Assembly: GCF_000005505.3 (NCBI RefSeq)
Contig: NC_016133.3
Coordinates: 34,186,737 to 34,250,736, forward strand
Length of the DNA: 64,000 nt
Direction: 5' to 3'
From: Brachypodium distachyon
Lineage: Eukaryota > Streptophyta > Magnoliopsida > Poales > Poaceae
Every line of letters starts with the position of its first letter. The first letter of the stretch is position 1. Positions 31,459 through 44,617 of the stretch are shown here, piece after piece. Both the position numbers and the translations under genes were made by a program. The notes under the pieces were generated by a model. That model saw only the letters and a list, made by a program, of their open reading frames with translations, ran no database searches and was not told where the DNA came from.

Positions 31459-33285
31459 TACATGCGTCTGTACTAACTCCCTTGACTAGTCGCAAGAGGA
31501 AGAAAAAAGTTGGCCTCTCCAACTGTGCTTTCACCGGCTACGACAAAATAGCCGGAAATACTATACTGCCCGCACATCGGTAGTCTGATACGATGCTCCG
31601 TTCGGTCTTGTTTAATTTCCCGATTTTTTAGAGAAAGACTCTACACACTATAAAACCTTTACTAGAAAATAGTTGGAGTTATTATTTTTTAAACAACGAT
31701 TGAAACGAACATAAGCAACGAAGATCCGCTATACAACTAAAAGCTCAATTTTCTCCAAAATCAACATATCTAGATCCATCTTTTTATTCAATGTATCTCG
31801 TAATGAAATTGCATAACAACATGCATATGCTTAATACACAAATTAAACACCTGCTCGTATGTTTTGAAAAGCCACATGCATTAACCGCCCGCCTCAAATA
31901 GTGGAAATCTGAAATCATTGAACGCATCATGGATGGTGATAAACCCGGTCCCTTACATGGCAAGCTATGATACCGCTGCTCCGTTGATGAATCGACAAAG
32001 AAAAACACAGTACACGTCGTAAAAATCATATGTTTTTAATGGTACGCATAGCGATGCTCTTTCTTTTACACTTTCAATTTTCTCCCCAACCACCAATAGT
32101 TAGCCTCCAATTAATGCCACCTATTCGGACAACAGTTTCTAGAATTCAATTTGTCAGGGAGCAAGAGGGGGTGGGGGGTGGGGAGTTGCAAAGCTATGCT
32201 CAGTGACACGTTGTCCGTGACTGCTCTGCGCCATGCTCTTGTCATTGCCAATCCGATGGGATGGTCATCGCTCCAGCTTTCATGTTCGTCGTCGATTAGC
32301 ACGGCCACCTTTCCAATCTTGTCAGACCTCTGATCTCGTCGAACGTTACTCCACGAAGGCGTACATCCGTGGACATGATGTTTGTCGTCATGTGAGCATG
32401 CTTCGAGTCTCACCGGCATGTCGTACTCGCCATCAACATGGCATGGACCATGTGCTTCTACGACCCCACACGCGTGCCCTATCAGGCACTATTAGGGTAG
32501 ACGACATTGGTATTGCGTCTAGACGGCGGGAAACCTATCCAAGGAACAATTCTTTTTGTATGAGAGCAAATTCTATTTCCTCGTAGGCGAATTTTTTAAT
32601 TGTTATCTTTGGAAGCAATGTTTGATTGAAACAAACACATTTCCAGTAGTTCAAAGCAAAAAAAAAATTTACGTTAACTAACAAATTGGCTTAACTTGGA
32701 TATAAAATTTCGGTAGGTGGAAACCATGAAATTTTCCGTGCAAGCAATCAAACTTGCTTTCCGATCAAACTTTTTTGTTAGGCCATCACAAGTTCCTGAT
32801 GAAACCCTTCCTATGGCGCATGACTGGTCGGATAGGAGGACATAAATTGGTAGTTTGAATCCCTAGTCATCACCTAATGAACCTGTGTATGTATAGACAT
32901 GCCGATATAACTACTTTTCAAAACAAATGTATTTTGTAGGCGTTGCCTTGTAATATTAATATGGTGAATCGCTTCCCTCGGCACACACTTGCAGTCTAGC
33001 CTTCACTAGTTAATAGTTATGTCAACCGTCGTTCTTGGATAGGTTTATTGGAGTTTGTCGTCACTTTCTTTCTTATATTTATGGTTGGTTCCGTTGATGT
33101 TTTACATATCTCATAATCTCTATAAAAAGTTGGGTGCATCCTTTAGATGCAAGGACCAAAAGATAATGAAATTCTTACATTCTCCTAAATTCATTTAGCC
33201 GCACGAGGCAAATGGAACCTTGGCTAATTGATGAAGTATGTAGCCATGCAATCTACCCACCTAGGTTTAGTCATCATTGGGATAA

Positions 33286-33425
33286 GGCTGCGTTGGACAT
33301 TGCGGCGGATTATGATAATCCAGCGTTTTCAACTAGGTTTTGATTATTTTTCGGTTTGGCTAATCAACTTCAATAGATCATAAAATAAGTTCATCACAAT
33401 ACATTTCAGCAACCAAAAATGAGCC
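33286..33425. mobile_element. Tourist-like MITE, 140 bp
   Basis: Starts GGCTGCGTTGG and ends with the inverted CCAAAAATGAGCC, flanked by TAA on both sides (33283-33285, 33426-33428). AT-rich interior without coding potential. Confidence 0.5.
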
Positions 33426-33428
33426 TAA

Positions 33429-35528
33429 GCATATCGTCACACTTACATGCAGTGATAAGCGTGTGCCCCGCAGTCCCCGAGACATAAGATAAATTGTAGA
33501 TCTATCTGACCGACCTCAACTTCTAGATAAGCATCGGTCTAGGAGATGCGCACACATAAATCAACATTTGAATCTAAAACATAAATCAGCATTATTTTTC
33601 CAGTTACACACATGATCAAACAAGGTACACATACATGACTACACGTCATAAAAATTTGAAAATATAAATGATGTCTAATTCTCATCGAACCACGCCAACA
33701 AAAGATATTTTTTGTATGCAAACCTGTAGCAATCTCACACTTAAAGCCCTGTTCGTTTGCAAGATTTCCTGCAAGGATTGAAGAGGATTTGAGGGAAGTT
33801 GAACTAAAATTGCATCATTCCTCGTTGATCCCAGCCGGGTTGGGCACAACCGAACTGGCACTAAATGAGAAGATATTATTTGCCGTGTCACATCATATCC
33901 CATGAATAACTTTTTTTGAAACTAGCTATAGGTAGACCCACTATGCAAGCGAAGCAAGATCTACTTGCCATCTAGGTGGCTCCTGAAACAAATATATACT
34001 CTATTAATTAATTGATGCCTAATTCATCATCAAACCGGGGTCGACCGCTGATGCCACGGCAGGCGCATCTAGATCGACCAAAACCACCGCACGAAAAATT
34101 AAAGACGAGACGAGAGTGACGTGTCCTCCTCGCTGCAGCAATCACACGGCACCATTTTCGAATAAAGCAAAGAATGTGTCGCCGTCGTGACGAGCGTCGC
34201 CGGCGACGACGCGCAGGGGCCCGTTTTCTCCTGCTATTCTTCTCAGGTACTCTCCAGATTGTCTAGAGGCCGACGGGGCCACTCGATCTCCGGAGCAACG
34301 TGGTCCGCAGCCGTCCGTTTCAAGAACTGTTGTGCCCATCTCCCCTTGCGATAATATCTGTTTTGTGATCTTTTGCGTGGGGCCTGGATGCCCATAGGAG
34401 CGATTATTTAGGGTAGGTCAATATGCTATTGCGAATTATGTACGGAATAATCGAGATAGAAATGTGTAGATTACGATTAAATAATAAATTGTGGTGAGAT
34501 CCAGATCCATTGTGAAAGTACAAACGAAACACCTCGAAATAGAATTTTGTTAAGCACCCTCTTGTCCCTCCTCCCATCCTAGCGCTCGTTTGAGGACACG
34601 AGGATTAATGATGATCAAGGTTGTGAAAGATGGAATTAGCTGTCGAGGGAATGCCTATGAAGCGAGGCCATTGAATGCAAACCATCAATATATGCCACAT
34701 CGAACCAGTCATGCTTTTGTGGAGTACTCCGTATTTCCCATTGAAACCTATTGAAATTTTGCCAAAAACTTTGTTCCAAACCTTCTTCCGAGCTTGAAAC
34801 CCCCGAAAAAGAAGAAGCCTAGAGAAACATGAGTGTGGATCTTCAAACCGAGAACCACAATCTTCTTCAGATCATGGGACCATCAAAAGATGCCCTAAGA
34901 AATAAGAATCGCTTGAACCATTGGACTCATACCGAGACACGGTTCAAACACAGAACATGTATGGAACATGAACTCTGAAAATTTTGTACGCCCTGTTGCA
35001 AGCTAGCACACCCATCTGGAATTTAGCATTGCCCATTATTCTTCTTCGTGAGCATGTGCCAACACATCAAATATACGTTCCAAAATTTCCTTAGTAAATA
35101 GCACAAGTACAAAATGGCTAGTTGTCCAGCACGAGGCAGAGAGGCTGGATCCTTGCTTGCCTACCCCATTCAATAATTCCCATATGCGGCTCTGCCAGCG
35201 GTGGCCCACCTGTCAATCAACATTCCGAATGTTTCTCCCACCGAGGAGTAAACCTACACCACTCTCTGCCTCGTGGCCCAGGAAAATCCTCGGCCCCACG
35301 CGGCAGCAGCAGAGGAGCTAAGCAGCGGCGAGTGGAAGGAATATCATAAAATATCGTGTCACCACCCCCAGATGATAGTCCACAGAGTCTCCCCCACCCC
35401 CACGCACTCGCACACACCCCTCATCTCGCTCCCCCCGTTTCCTCGTGGTCCTCCGGGCGTAGTCGACACCGCAGCGCTCGCGCCGCGGGAGGGAGAGCGT
35501 CGGAAGTTGGTACGGATACCCCTCCTCT
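33429..35528. other. Gene-poor stretch upstream of the sugar transporter
   Basis: No gene recognised. A possible worn Tourist-type element lies at about 33744-33861 (GCCCTGTTCGTTTG against the inverted CCGAACTGGC), with mismatched target bases. The minus frame 34142-34339 (65 codons) has no family motif. The last 300 bases are promoter DNA of the transporter. Confidence 0.45.
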
Positions 35529-35534
35529 TATATA
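35529..35534 (+). promoter_or_regulatory. TATA box of the sugar transporter gene
   Basis: TATATA in a C-rich region, followed by a short leader. A donor GTAAGC at 35613 and acceptor TGTGCAG at 35788 bound a 176 bp 5' UTR intron just before the ATG at 35808. Confidence 0.6.
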
Positions 35535-35807
35535 CCCACCCTGCTCGCCAGATTCCTCCCCGCGAGGTCCTGCCCCAGATCGGAGATCCTGAATCTTGGT
35601 GGCCGAGGTCAGGTAAGCGCGCTAGCGAAGCTCTTTTTCTTCTCCTCTGCCGTGTGTGTGTGTGTGGCGTTGAGGAGAGGGCGGCTCTGTTCCGCTTTCG
35701 AATCTGGTTTTGCTCTTGGGTGTTGCTGTTGAGTTTTACATCTGATGAGTGCTGTTTTTGTTGTTGATGGTGATTGTGCTGTGTGCAGGGCGGTAGATTC
35801 GGTGGCC

Positions 35808-38800
35808 ATGTCGGGCGCCGTGCTTGTCGCCATAGCGGCGTCCATCGGCAACCTGCTGCAGGGCTGGGATAATGCAACCATTGCAGGTAATTCACGCTCC
35901 GGGAGAAGGCTTTCGGGCCATCGCGGTTGGATGCCATGTCTTTATGTTGTGCTAGGGGGGCCCGTGTTAGGTAGCAATTATTGGGAATCTTGCCGGCTCA
36001 GATCATGGCGAATTTGATGGACTTGCTTAATGAAAATTCTTTCTTGTTCCCCGATCTTTTGAAATTGATCAAGCCACTGCAGTGAAATTCTCGCAAGAAT
36101 TATGTATTTTCTTAATGGATCCGATGCACGATCTGTGCTTCTGGACCTTGATGATACCGTCTGCATCAGTATGTTTTAGAATTCCGAATTGATGCTGATT
36201 GTTTGACTTCAAGCTGACCATGTTTGACTTGCTGGGGTGATCCCTTCAGGTGCTGTCCTGTACATAAAGAAGGAATTCAGCCTGGAGAGCCAGCCCCTGA
36301 TCGAGGGCCTCATCGTGGCTATGTCGCTCATCGGGGCGACAGTAATCACGACATTCTCCGGGGCGGTGGCTGATGCTGTTGGTAGGCGACCCCTGCTGAT
36401 CGCTTCGGCTGTCCTCTACTTTGTCAGTGGGCTGGTGATGCTCTGGGCGCCGAGCGTGTATGTGTTACTCTTGGCGAGGCTCATCGATGGGTTTGGTATC
36501 GGTTTGGCTGTCACCCTTGTCCCTTTGTACATTTCGGAGACCGCGCCAACGGACATCAGAGGACTGCTGAACACGCTGCCGCAGTTTAGTGGGTCAGGAG
36601 GGATGTTCCTTTCTTATTGCATGGTGTTTACGATGTCCCTCATGCCACAGCCTGATTGGAGGATCATGCTTGGGGTTTTGTCGATCCCGTCACTTATATA
36701 CTTTGCACTGACCGTCTTCTATTTGCCTGAATCGCCAAGATGGCTTGTGAGCAAAGGAAGAATGGCTGAGGCCAAACGAGTGTTGCAAAGACTGCGGGGA
36801 AGGGAAGACGTCTCAGGTTTGTCTGTCTTTCCTAGATATCCCAAAATTTAAGGCATATAATTACGCAGGAGCGCTCTAAAACTTTGACCACTATTGTACG
36901 ACAAAAAATATTAATTGAGCATGTGAGTAATACGACAAAGTATATATAAGCCAAAATTATAGTCAAAGTTTTAAAGCGTTGACTGCGCGTATAATTATGT
37001 GCCTTATAATTATGTGAGAGTAATACTAGATATTGCAACTGGAGATATGTATGATGAGTTTTCTCATATTCGATTAACTGTGCAGGGGAAATGGCCCTTC
37101 TCGTCGAAGGATTGGGTGTTGGAAAAGATACATATATTGAGGAATACATAATTGGCCCAGACGATGAGCTTGCTGACGAAGGGCTGGCTCCAGATCCAGA
37201 GAAGATCAAACTGTATGGCCCTGAAGAAGGACTATCTTGGGTCGCCCGTCCTGTTAGGGGCGGCAGTGCACTTGGAAGTGCGTTGGGTCTCATGTCTCGC
37301 CATGGGAGTATGGTTAGCCAGGGTAAATCTCTTGTGGACCCTCTTGTGACTCTTTTTGGAAGTGTCCATGAGAAGATGCCTGAGGTAATGGGTAGCATGC
37401 GGAGCACGCTGTTTCCTAACTTTGGCAGCATGTTTAGCGTGGCGGAACAGCAGCAGGCTAAAGCTGACTGGGAAGCCGAGAGTCATAGAGATGATGAAGA
37501 CTATGCATCGGACCATGGTGGAGATGACATTGAGGATAGCCTCCAAAGCCCGCTTATTTCTCGTCAAGCCACAAGCGTGGAAGGTAAGGAGATTGCTGCA
37601 CCTCATGGCAGTATAATGGGTGCTGTGGGAAGAAGTAGTAGTATGCAGGGAGGGGACGCAGTAAGCAGCATGGGGATTGGTGGGGGATGGCAGTTGGCTT
37701 GGAAGTGGACTGAGAGAGAAGGCGCAGATGGGCAAAAAGAAGGTGGCTTTCAACGTATCTACTTGCATGAAGAGGGCGTGCCAAGTGATCGTAGGGGCTC
37801 TATATTGTCAATGCCAGGAGGTGATGTTCCTCCTGGTGGTGAGTTCATTCAGGCAGCCGCTCTAGTGAGCCAACCTGCTCTTTACTCAAAGGACCTGATG
37901 GAGCAACAGCTGGCTGGTCCTGCCATGGTACATCCATCTGAGGCAGCTGCTAAGGGTCCAAAGTGGGCAGACCTATTTGAACCTGGTGTGAAGCATGCAC
38001 TCTTTGTTGGCATAGGATTACAGATCCTGCAGCAGGTAAACTTGTTTTTGCCTTTGTCACATATATAAATGCCTACATATGTATAGCCTAATTTTGCACT
38101 TCCGAAACACCAAAAGCATTTATTACTGCTTATTTTTTCCCTTCAAACTAAAAGAGATTAAATGGGAGCATCTTTGGAAATCATGTTGCTAGTTTTCCAA
38201 AGAAGGAAATAAACTTGATATTATGATAATGCTAAACTGGATAACATAATTCTTCCTATAAAACTGTAAATGCTAGCAATATGCGTTCAGTATTTGTACA
38301 AGTAACATCAATTTTGACATCTTATAGTATACATTATAAACTTCTTTTTTTGCTGCGGTAGAAACACATAAAAACATTTTAGTGGATAAGATAATAAAGG
38401 AGCTGCTGGAAGTGGGCATCTGGACATTAGGTCACAGAACTTGATTAATAGGTATTTGGTCGGCAGCATAGAAACAATATGCTGGCTTTTTGGTCTTCTT
38501 TTGTTCCCTGCACTTGCAGGGGCATTTGTAAATCTATTTGCTGGATATAACTCTAGCCTTTCTAGAATAAATGGTGACATTAATTCAGTCTTCTCGCTGG
38601 TCCTGATGGTTCCTTTTTTTCTTATATGTTTCACTTTAGTACGTTTTTACCTAACTATCGCTTACCAAAATCTATGGTGCTGATTATTAACTTTATTATT
38701 TTGTTCAGTTTGCCGGTATCAATGGAGTTCTCTACTACACCCCTCAGATTCTCGAGCAGGCAGGTGTCGGTATTCTTCTATCAAACCTTGGATTAAGCTC

Positions 38801-39440
38801 TTCGTCTGCATCTATTCTTATCAGTGCCTTGACAACCTTGCTGATGCTTCCAAGTATTGGTATTGCCATGAGGCTCATGGATATGTCAGGAAGAAGGTTA
38901 GACTTCACATCTGCATGCTATTGTTTACTTGTGATTGAATATACATTGTTGAATGCAAACAGACGAGTAATCATTCTTCCAATTTGTTTCTCTTTCAGGT
39001 TTCTTCTCCTCACGACAATCCCTATCTTGATTGTAGCATTGGCTATCTTGGTTCTGGTAAACATTCTGGATGTCGGAACCATGGTGCATGCCGCACTATC
39101 AACTATCAGTGTCATAGTTTATTTCTGCTTCTTCGTCATGGGGTTTGGGCCTATCCCGAACATCCTTTGTGCAGAAATTTTCCCCACCTCTGTCCGTGGC
39201 ATCTGCATAGCCATCTGCGCCCTAACTTTCTGGATTGGTGACATTATCGTAACGTACACTCTTCCTGTGATGCTTAACGCCATCGGACTTGCTGGAGTTT
39301 TCGGAATATATGCTGTCGTTTGCATACTAGCCTTTGTATTTGTCTACATGAAGGTTCCAGAGACAAAGGGCATGCCCCTGGAGGTCATTACCGAGTTCTT
39401 CTCTGTCGGGGCAAAGCAGGGTAAGGAAGCCAGGGATTAG
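35808..39440 (+). CDS. TMT: Tonoplast monosaccharide/sugar transporter (TMT/TST)
   Basis: Five coding exons: 35808-35886, 36250-36816, 37086-38035, 38709-38896, 38999-39440; all GT-AG; 741 aa, the usual family size. It is a 12-TM major facilitator sugar porter split by a cytosolic loop of about 300 residues (about 215-505), the mark of TMT/TST proteins. Visible motifs: GNLLQGWDNATIAGAVLYIK in TM1, VGRRPLL, LLLARLIDGFGIGLAVTLVP, LYISETAPTDIRG, LPESPRWLVSKGR, LQILQQFAGINGVLYYTP and the C-terminal PETKGMPLEVI. The loop is acidic and Ser-rich with repeated GSM segments, a likely phosphorylation region. These carriers import glucose, fructose or sucrose into the vacuole in exchange for protons. 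The gene has a 5' UTR intron and a MITE in intron 2. Identity is firm; which TMT paralogue is not. Confidence 0.96.
36835..37020. mobile_element. MITE with long inverted arms in transporter intron 2
   Basis: Arms of about 55 bp: TAAGGCATATAATTACGC and CTAAAACTTTGACCA at the left match, inverted, the right arm ending in CCTTATAATTATGTGAGAG. TA lies at both borders (36833-36834, 37021-37022), so it is probably Stowaway class. Confidence 0.65.
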
Positions 39441-40730
39441 TTGCTCTGATCTCGTGATCCGCATCACTGATGATAATTTTGTGCTTTCGAACCTACACCA
39501 TGGTTAACCTGCGATGCTCTGTCAAAGAAACTCTTGAGAGAGCATGGACGTTGGGCCTAAAGAGATGATATGAAAACTGTGGCTGAATCCTGTCGTAGAC
39601 CGGCTTTCGGAACTAGAATATGTATTTAGATCATCTGTTCTTTCCGCTTTGTGAATTTCTGTTCGTGTTGTTGGCTGTTGGGAATTTTCTTGCCTCTGTA
39701 ACTAGTGTTTTGTCACAATTTATGTTACTGTTTTTTTGGTCCTTCTCAGTCTAATCTCTCGCTCTTGGCTGTGAGCTGTGAACTAGCCGGTTCTTCAGCA
39801 CCGTGGTTATGTTTCTGGCTACATCTGACAGTGGATTCCTTTCTTCTGAAACCCAGAAAATCAGGCCTGTTTTTTTTCTGGTAAAGAAGTATGCATATGC
39901 CTATTTGGAGTGCTCTTTTATTTATTAGTCGGCGAGAAATACTGGACTATTTTATAAAAAAAACAGTTTCAGAACCAATGAGGTGTTCATAATTCTTTTG
40001 CGTTATGGTATCACTGGGCACAGAAGACAGAGCTGACCGAAGCCATGTGATATTAGTAAATCATACACTAAAAGAGTGAGCTTAATTATTATTTTTGATG
40101 TTGTACTTCACAGAAGATGTGATTTGGTCAGGTGGCTACTGTCTCCAACGGAGCCGGAGATCGAAAGTACACCTTGAAAAGAGAGAGGTCCGAGTATCCT
40201 ACTAACTGTCAGTGGAGTGGAGCCTAAAAAGCTGTTGGTTTTTCTTTCATGGTTGTTTTGGTGACCCAAGAGCGGTCGGAAAAAAGCGACGTCACGTGTG
40301 CCATAGTACGGTAACCTTCGAGGTTAGGGCGATGGTAAAGCGATCTCCCGAGACCCGAGATGGTTGGAAGCTTGTGACTGGTTGAGACTTCTGAAGCTTC
40401 GCATTCCACTTCCGTGGTTGTATCACTGTCCGTGGCAAGGAGTACGTGACTAACTGAGATATGATTGCATTGCACAACTGGGTGCAGTAACTGAGATAAT
40501 GGTAAATACCTGTTAGTATTACCTGTGAGAGCCAGCCCGGCTAGCTCCCGTGCCGCGGCAGTTGGGCGTTGACGCCTTAGCCATCTACGTACTCAGCCAG
40601 CACCGTCATATTCGTTCGTGGCCATTCACCTATGCTGGAGTAGTTTATGCGCGTGCGCGACGTGGCTACGAAACTGTAAAGCCAAGGCGGTGTCTTCTAC
40701 GACATTTGCACCTACGATGGTAGCCACACA
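39441..40730. other. Transporter 3' flank and intergenic DNA
   Basis: The first 300 bases are the likely 3' UTR. No gene is recognised up to 40730. Confidence 0.5.
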
Positions 40731-40948
40731 GTTTTTTACATAGGTATGCTAACACAGTGGTCCCACTATATTAGAGATACATGATTAAGAAAAGATGTTA
40801 GATGCACAAACTTTATTAGAGATACATGATTAAAAAAGGATGTCACGGACTTTTTGTATGGGACCTGACAACCTTTTCTTTTCTCTCTCCTTACTTTTTT
40901 CGTTTACTTTGATTCTTTCTCTCATCTGTGTCGAGCCACAACACATGC

Positions 40949-41071
40949 GTATTTTCGTTCTCACTTTTTTCTCTAACATTTATTTTTTGGTTACTAAGTT
41001 TATTCGATAGTATTTTCGTTCTCACTTTTTCCTCTAACATTTGTTTTTTGGGTACTAAGTTTATTCGATAG
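40949..41071 (+). repeat. Tandem duplication, 61 bp unit, two copies
   Basis: GTATTTTCGTTCTCACTTTT begins both copies, at 40949 and 41010; each ends TAAGTTTATTCGATA. Upstream, ATTAGAGATACATGATTAA is also duplicated (40770 and 40815). Downstream to about 41660 the DNA is rich in irregular TACATCGTGTAC / GGTACATGATGG words, probably a decayed tandem array. Confidence 0.85.
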
Positions 41072-41857
41072 TACATATTACGTGTGACAGGTACATGTAC
41101 ATCAAACAAAGGTAAAAAAACAAATTTGTTTAGTAAAAAATGTATACGAGATAAAATGTGTCAGGTACATGTACAACAAATGAAAGTTAGTACAACATGA
41201 TCTCAATTTTTAAGTACAAGACTTATGAGACAATTTTTAACTACATCGTGTACTTGGACTTATGAGACCATTTTTAAGTACATCGTGTACATGTACTTAA
41301 AAAGACGAGTACATGGTGTGGTACATCACATGTATCAGAAAAAAAAATCTGTCAAAATTTGGTACCTCTTCTGAGACGAGTACATCGTATGGGTACATCG
41401 TATGGGTACATCACATGTATCTTAACAATTTTTAAGTACCTCACATATCAAGACCGTATACATCATGTATCAGTATAAAATCACAACACAAACATTCATG
41501 AAATATAACCTTGTCATGTACCCAAGGTACATGATGGTACTCAAAAATCACAGTACAAAAATTCAAAATTACATGATACATGATGGTACTTCAAAATTAC
41601 AGCACAAAATCATTGTACATGATGGATCTAAAATAAAAACTCACATGATACTCATCAGTCACAATACCTCGTAGATATGTATTCTCAATTTAAAGAAAAA
41701 CCGACAGATCAAAAACCAACAACAATGCCTCTGTATGCAGGGACAAAGGAGAAAGAACTACACATCTGAACCGGCAGGTCAACAATCAAGAACAATGGAT
41801 GGGGACAGGGAAGGAAGGCGAGCAACAGAGGAAGAAGAGGAGAAAGATCGATCATGG

Positions 41858-41975
41858 TGGCGATGGGGCGGAGGAGGACGAGCGGCCCGTGTACCAGGGC
41901 TGCATGGCCGGCTTCTCCACCTCTTCGACCGCCCCCAGATCCTCTCCGGCAACCTCTACCACCAGCCCTGGCGAG
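41858..41975 (+). pseudogene. TRM/LONGIFOLIA-like gene fragment, frameshifted
   Basis: One frame reads VYQGCMAGF and the next reads LLHLFDRPQILSGN. Together these resemble the N-terminal GCM-x-G-x-x-HLFDRPQIL motif of plant TRM (TON1-recruiting motif) / LONGIFOLIA proteins, which act on cortical microtubules. A frame change falls between GCMAGF and LHLFDR. Only about 40 codons remain, without the rest of the gene. It is GC-rich in AT-rich surroundings, as expected of a captured or retroposed piece. Confidence 0.6.
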
Positions 41976-42059
41976 AGAGAGATATGAGGCAGCATGGGGA
42001 TGGAGAGAGAGATGAGGCAGCATGGGGATGGGATCTAAGTGGGCAGAAGTAATTAACAG

Positions 42060-43828
42060 AGGGGTACAGAGATTAGAAAAAGTAGATGGACAGGTGTGCG
42101 GCCAACACCGTTGGTGCATATGCCACTGGGTGCACCGGGAGGTTTGGCTATGAAACTGGCTGAAGCGTCGTGGGCCGTCCAATCGGAGAATCAATTAATC
42201 TCTCGGAGAAAATGTGTTCAGTTTTCTCACGACTAGTCATGGACCTTTCTTGCTAACTCATTTACTGATGATACATACTTCTTCGCACGACTGTTTACAG
42301 TTCTGAAAGAAGGACCGTACGAATTGCTTTAGCACTGTCCTTGATGCTTCCATCCAATCAACGGGAAGACAAAAACCTCGCGCTCCCACGCTTTTCTCGA
42401 CGATCATCCCCGGTGACCTAACGTCGAAACAGACACCCCGTCAGCCCTACTTCACACATCGATCTCCCTAATCTGATTCCAGGACCAGGGACGTCCCGTG
42501 GCACGTACCAACGCTATTCGGCCTAGCGCTCTAGCACAGTCGAATGCTGTCCTCCACATAACGCCATAATGACGTCCGTGGCATTTTATAAGTTGAATTT
42601 GTGCTTTGTCGAAGCAAAGTGTACGCTTCTTCTTTTTTCACGCAAAAGTTTTGCCCATTCCATTAATTAAGAAAAAAGTGTTGGCTCGCCTGGTCAAGAA
42701 AAAAAAAACTGGCATTAGCACGATTAATTTTCGTAATCATGCATAGACTGATACAGGCATAGCCAAACTCGATCAAGACCCGAAATAACTAGGTGTCGTG
42801 AACTGTGCGGCAAACGCCACAAAACACGCTAACTGGAATCACACAAACCCACGCGAAATCCTCCCCACCCAACAAGCCAACCTCCTACCACTAAGAGAAG
42901 AAGTCGTCACCTCTATGGAAGAGCAGGCCTCACAGACTAACACATGTCTTTTCAGCACAATTTGTCCTCACTCATGCGCTCCTGGGAGAAACTTCCCGGT
43001 CGGCCATCCATCCTCAAATTGCTCTCGGCAACGCACGCTTAACTTTGAGGTTCTTTTCGGATGGGCTCCCGGAAAAGAAGATACACCATCATCACCTGCT
43101 CTAGCATTCTAAAGCTAGGGCTTTCGCGCGAAGAGCCATGCCCTTCATGCGGTCGAGAAAGGAAAAGAGCTCCACGATGATGTAAGAAAAAAAAAAGGAG
43201 GGAACGATGCGGATCTAGACAGTAAAACACGTCAATTAATTTGGATTGCCGTGATAATATATATATTTCTAACACAAAGAGGCCTCCAGAGATGAGTTGC
43301 ATACTTTTGGAGGCCCAAAGATCAATTGGGTCCACACGTCACCACCTCAGCCGCTGAATTAGCAAATGAACAAACAGGATTAGTAAAGGCACCCACTGGA
43401 TCATCAAAGCAACAAATAGGATGGAAACCATCTCGATACATCCATTTCTTTTTGCTCTCATTTGACCAGGCCGCACATCTAAAATATTGTTTTACCTCTT
43501 GTGAGCAAACTATGCACTAGTAATGGCACTATGGAAGTACAAATAAGCTTTTACACAAGGCCACGCTTTGTACAAAATGTTTTTACAACAAGCTGTCATG
43601 TCCCCCACGTCCACAGAGATTGGAGCAGAAGTGCAGGACCCAAAAAAGAAAAGGTGCAGAAAAGAATGACACTTCATTTCGCAGCTCTAAATTATTCCGC
43701 GTTCCATTTCTTTACTGCAGCAGTACTACTGACATGTGAGCCAGCGGCAGAAAGGAGCAGCTCAACTACTCGCACCGACCTGGCCCCACCTGCCAGCGAC
43801 ACACGCGGCCTCTCTGCTACCACCACCA
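42060..43828. other. Intergenic, no gene recognised
   Basis: Frames here (for example 42798-43112 plus) show no family motif. The segment next to 43828 is the 3' flank of the minus-strand RING gene. Confidence 0.5.
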
Positions 43829-44617
43829 CTACGGCAAGAATCCCCCGCCGCCGTGGCCGCCGTGGTGGCCGCGGTGGCTGCTGACGACGGCGGATGACGA
43901 GGAGGACGAGGCGGAGGCGGCGACGACGGCGTCGAGGATGATGTCCTCGCACTTGCGGCAGCGCTTGGGCGGCGGCGTGGGGTCGTGGAGCACGATGGGG
44001 CGGCGGCAGGAGGGGCAGGACGAGTTGGATCGGAGCCAGGCGTCGACGCAGGCGACGTGGAAGCCGTGGCCGCACTGCGGCATCACGCGCACCTCCTCCC
44101 GCTCGCCGAATTCCGACAGGCAGATGGCGCACTCGGACAGGATCTCCTCCGCCTTCTTCTTCCTCCCCTCTTCGTCGTCGTCGTCGTCGTCCCCCGCCGC
44201 GGGGAGGGCGCCCCTGGCCGCCGCCGCCGCGGCCACCGCGTCCGCGTACGCCAGCTTCGGCAGCGCCTTGAGCGCCTTCTTCTTCAGCCCCTTGCTGCTG
44301 GCGGTGCTCGTCGTCGTCGTTGTCGTCGTCACGCTGGCGGTAGAGCCGCCGTGCGTCCCGCCGCCCGAGCCCGCCGCGGCGTGGGCCGGGCTTTCGGACG
44401 GGTAGGAGGCGTTGTCGCCAGTGGTGGAGTTGCGGCGGGAGCGGGCGCAGCGGGCGACGGCGGCGAGGCCGACGACGCAGATGAGCGCGCAGAGGAGCGC
44501 GGCGAGGATGACAACGACATCGGAGCTGACGCCTGCGGGGGGGTCGGCCGCGGGGATGCCCGGGATGCGGCCGGGGTTGCCGGTGTTCTGCTGCAGGAGG
44601 CGCCGCGACGGGAGCAT
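43829..44617 (-). CDS. ATL-type RING-H2 E3 ubiquitin ligase
   Basis: 262 aa from the Met in MLPSRRLLQQ. A hydrophobic segment at about 31-55 (DVVVILAALLCALICVVGLAAVARC) gives one N-terminal membrane span. It is followed by a basic Ser/Thr-rich stretch, KALPKLAYAD, and the RING-H2 finger CAICLSEFGEREE to CPSCR, spaced C-x2-C-x15-C-x1-H-x2-H-x2-C-x10-C-x2-C with the ATL-typical DAWLRSN. Ala and Asp runs and a His/Gly-rich tail are typical of GC-rich grass copies. ATL ligases ubiquitinate targets at membranes, often in defence or stress responses; the target here is unknown. The frame is open for another 75 codons upstream to 44842, but that stretch has no ATL character and I treat it as 5' UTR. 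No intron, as is usual for ATLs. Confidence 0.9.
   Translation of the reverse strand: MLPSRRLLQQNTGNPGRIPGIPAADPPAGVSSDVVVILAALLCALICVVGLAAVARCARSRRNSTTGDNASYPSESPAHAAAGSGGGTHGGSTASVTTTTTTTSTASSKGLKKKALKALPKLAYADAVAAAAAARGALPAAGDDDDDDEEGRKKKAEEILSECAICLSEFGEREEVRVMPQCGHGFHVACVDAWLRSNSSCPSCRRPIVLHDPTPPPKRCRKCEDIILDAVVAASASSSSSSAVVSSHRGHHGGHGGGGFLP

Larger units (their letters stand above)
30054..33285. other. Gene-poor stretch
   Basis: No convincing gene. Frames of up to 230 codons between 30160 and 31110 (both strands) are Arg/Thr-rich, open on opposite strands simultaneously and lack family motifs. A Stowaway MITE (31348-31458) and a tail-only insertion (30362-30406) are listed separately. 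GC content is mixed; 30060-30800 is rich in ACGT/GTACGT motifs. Confidence 0.5.

Noticed and set aside
43630..43665. Fifth candidate tail-only insertion (CCCAAAAAAGAAAA between GTGCAG copies)
   Set aside because: The flanking duplication is only about 6 bp, within chance expectation.
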